Origin: Bacillota bacterium
GTDB lineage: Bacteria; Bacillota; Clostridia; Lachnospirales; Cellulosilyticaceae
Direction of reading: 5' to 3'
NCBI GenBank assembly: GCA_023457875.1
Contig: JAEXBC010000505.1
Span: 1-5,687 of the forward strand
DNA: 5,687 nt
Within the stretch, counting starts at the first letter, position 1; each line of letters opens with the position of its first letter. A program made the position numbers and the translations under genes. Below are positions 5,089-5,687 of this stretch, piece by piece. A model generated the notes under the pieces. The model did no database searches. It had not been told where the DNA came from and was given only the letters and a program-made list of their open reading frames with translations.

Positions 5089-5120
5089 AAAAAAAAATCT
5101 ACACCTAGGTGTAGATTTTT
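5089..5120 (-). terminator. Palindromic intrinsic terminator of hup
   Basis: A perfect 28-bp palindrome (5093-5120) is centred on CCTAGG. It can form a 12-bp stem with a CTAG loop, and on the minus strand it ends in a run of nine T (5089-5097, partly within the stem). It begins 5 nt after the hup stop codon. Because the other side ends in five T on the plus strand, it might also stop plus-strand transcription weakly. Confidence 0.9.
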
Positions 5121-5125
5121 ATATA

Positions 5126-5404
5126 TTAGTTACCTTTAACAACATCTTTTAAAGCTTTTCCAGGTTTAAACTTAGGTGCTTTTCCACCTGGGATTGGCAT
5201 TTCTTCATTTGTTTTTGGATTTCTTCCTACACGTGGTTTACGCTCTGTAACTTCAAATGTTCCAAAACCAACTAATTGAATTTTTCCCCCAGCTTGAAGT
5301 TCTTCCATTACAACATCTTCAAAAGCTCTAAGTGCTTTTTCAGCATCTTTTTTGCTAAGTTCTGCTTTTGCAGACATAGCTGATACTAATTCAGATTTGT
5401 TCAT
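5126..5404 (-). CDS. hup: DNA-binding protein HU
   Basis: A 92-residue HU/IHF-family protein that binds DNA as a dimer without strong sequence preference, bends it and compacts the nucleoid. The helical half (MNKSELVSAMSAKAELSKKD, through FEDVVMEEL) is followed by the signature GGKIQLVGFGTFEV (39-52). The DNA-binding arm RVGRNPKTNEEMPIPGGKAPKF (58-79) carries the intercalating proline in RNP, and the C-terminal helix contains GKALKD. The ATG at 5404 follows AGGAGG with an 8-nt spacer. It has its own candidate promoter upstream and a strong terminator downstream, so it is probably monocistronic, although mazG stops only 58 nt upstream. HU-type length and lack of IHF-specific features favour HU. 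Confidence 0.97.
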   Translation of the reverse strand: MNKSELVSAMSAKAELSKKDAEKALRAFEDVVMEELQAGGKIQLVGFGTFEVTERKPRVGRNPKTNEEMPIPGGKAPKFKPGKALKDVVKGN

Positions 5405-5427
5405 TATTTGTTCCTCCTCTATTCATG

Positions 5428-5455
5428 TATATAACATGGATATATGTATTGAAAA
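5428..5455 (-). promoter_or_regulatory. Probable hup promoter with extended -10
   Basis: On the minus strand TATATA (5428-5433) is preceded by TG one base upstream (TGTTATATA), an extended -10 element. TTTTCA (5450-5455) lies 16 nt upstream as a 4-of-6 -35 box. Transcription would start near 5421, just before the AGGAGG site. An imperfect inverted repeat overlaps the -10 box (5421-5441). Confidence 0.55.
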
Positions 5456-5462
5456 CACACAC

Positions 5463-5687
5463 TCAACCTTCGTCAAGCCTTGAATTTTCAATATATCTAA
5501 ATCTATTTATAAACTTTTCCAATGACTTTGTCAAGGTAATTTCAGCATTTATATTAAAAAAAGTGGATAATTTTACTACTTCCATTAGCATTTCGCCTAT
5601 TTCTTCTTCTTTCTGGGAAATTTCTCCAGAAACTGATGCTGATTTTAGACTAGACAAGCCCTCTATTAAGTGGTCAATGATTTGATT
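5463..5687 (-). CDS. mazG: MazG-type NTP pyrophosphohydrolase, C-terminal part
   Basis: Only the last 74 codons are present; the frame runs open off the right edge. The segment KEEEIGEMLMEVVKLSTFFNI, followed by LTKSLEKFINRFRYIE, matches the closing helices of MazG-type all-alpha NTP pyrophosphohydrolases (E. coli has EEEMGDLLFATVNLARHLG and EKFERRFREVE). These enzymes hydrolyse nucleoside triphosphates to monophosphates. The position just upstream of hup and rqcP matches the mazG/yabN neighbourhood in Firmicutes. Two oddities: the metal-binding ExxD motif reads EIGE, and the protein stops about 8 residues after RYIE, lacking the further 20 or so residues of E. coli MazG. An internal TTG at 5657 is not a real start. 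Whether an N-terminal methylase-like domain is present cannot be seen. Confidence 0.85.
   Translation of the reverse strand, partial: NQIIDHLIEGLSSLKSASVSGEISQKEEEIGEMLMEVVKLSTFFNINAEITLTKSLEKFINRFRYIENSRLDEG

Noticed and set aside
5425..5685. Plus-strand open frame opposite mazG and the hup promoter
   Set aside because: It is antisense to the MazG frame, which matches a known family, and shows no motif of its own.

Overview
The window looks like a chromosomal housekeeping segment of a low-GC Firmicute, most likely an endospore-forming, probably motile member of the Clostridia. The reasons are AT-rich intergenic DNA, AGGAGG-type ribosome binding sites, the YabP/YabQ sporulation proteins, an HU/RqcP/YabP/YabQ/DivIC gene order like that near mazG in Bacillus and Clostridia, and a CheW. 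Every convincing gene is on the minus strand, so transcription runs from high to low coordinates.

In reading order (right to left): the C-terminal end of a MazG-type protein enters from the window edge (5463-5687). hup, the HU nucleoid protein, follows and ends in a strong palindromic intrinsic terminator. Next come rqcP (S4-domain quality-control protein), yabP and yabQ (sporulation), and divIC/ftsB (division). A probable separate promoter lies between yabQ and divIC. A near-consensus sigma-A promoter (TTGACA-16-TATACT) then drives a single initiator tRNA-fMet, which has its own terminator.

A second promoter (TTGAAT-17-TATGAT) starts a tight operon: prfB, cheW, rdgB and a YfcE/MJ0936-type phosphodiesterase. 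prfB is one gene of 369 codons read through an in-frame UGA by the programmed +1 frameshift CUU UGA C. It is not the shorter 328-codon open frame alone. cheW and rdgB overlap by 32 nt, and two annotated-looking upstream starts (rdgB TTG, cheW ATG) are better replaced by starts just downstream of clear ribosome binding sites.

The left end holds a five-tRNA operon, transcribed Gly(UCC)-Arg(UCU)-His(GUG)-Gln(UUG)-Lys(UUU) from a strong promoter (TTGACG-17-TATAAT) with an A-tract upstream. None of the six tRNAs in the window encodes its 3' CCA.

I saw no clearly new multi-gene system. The observations most worth checking are the unusual spacing of the stimulator at the RF2 frameshift site, a degraded-looking and shortened MazG C-terminal domain, a chemotaxis coupling protein embedded and overlapped in a translation/nucleotide-hygiene operon, and an irregular tRNA-His. 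No gene-free stretch exceeds 300 bases; the longest are 441-576 (tRNA promoter and leader) and 3310-3427 (tRNA-fMet terminator plus prfB promoter).
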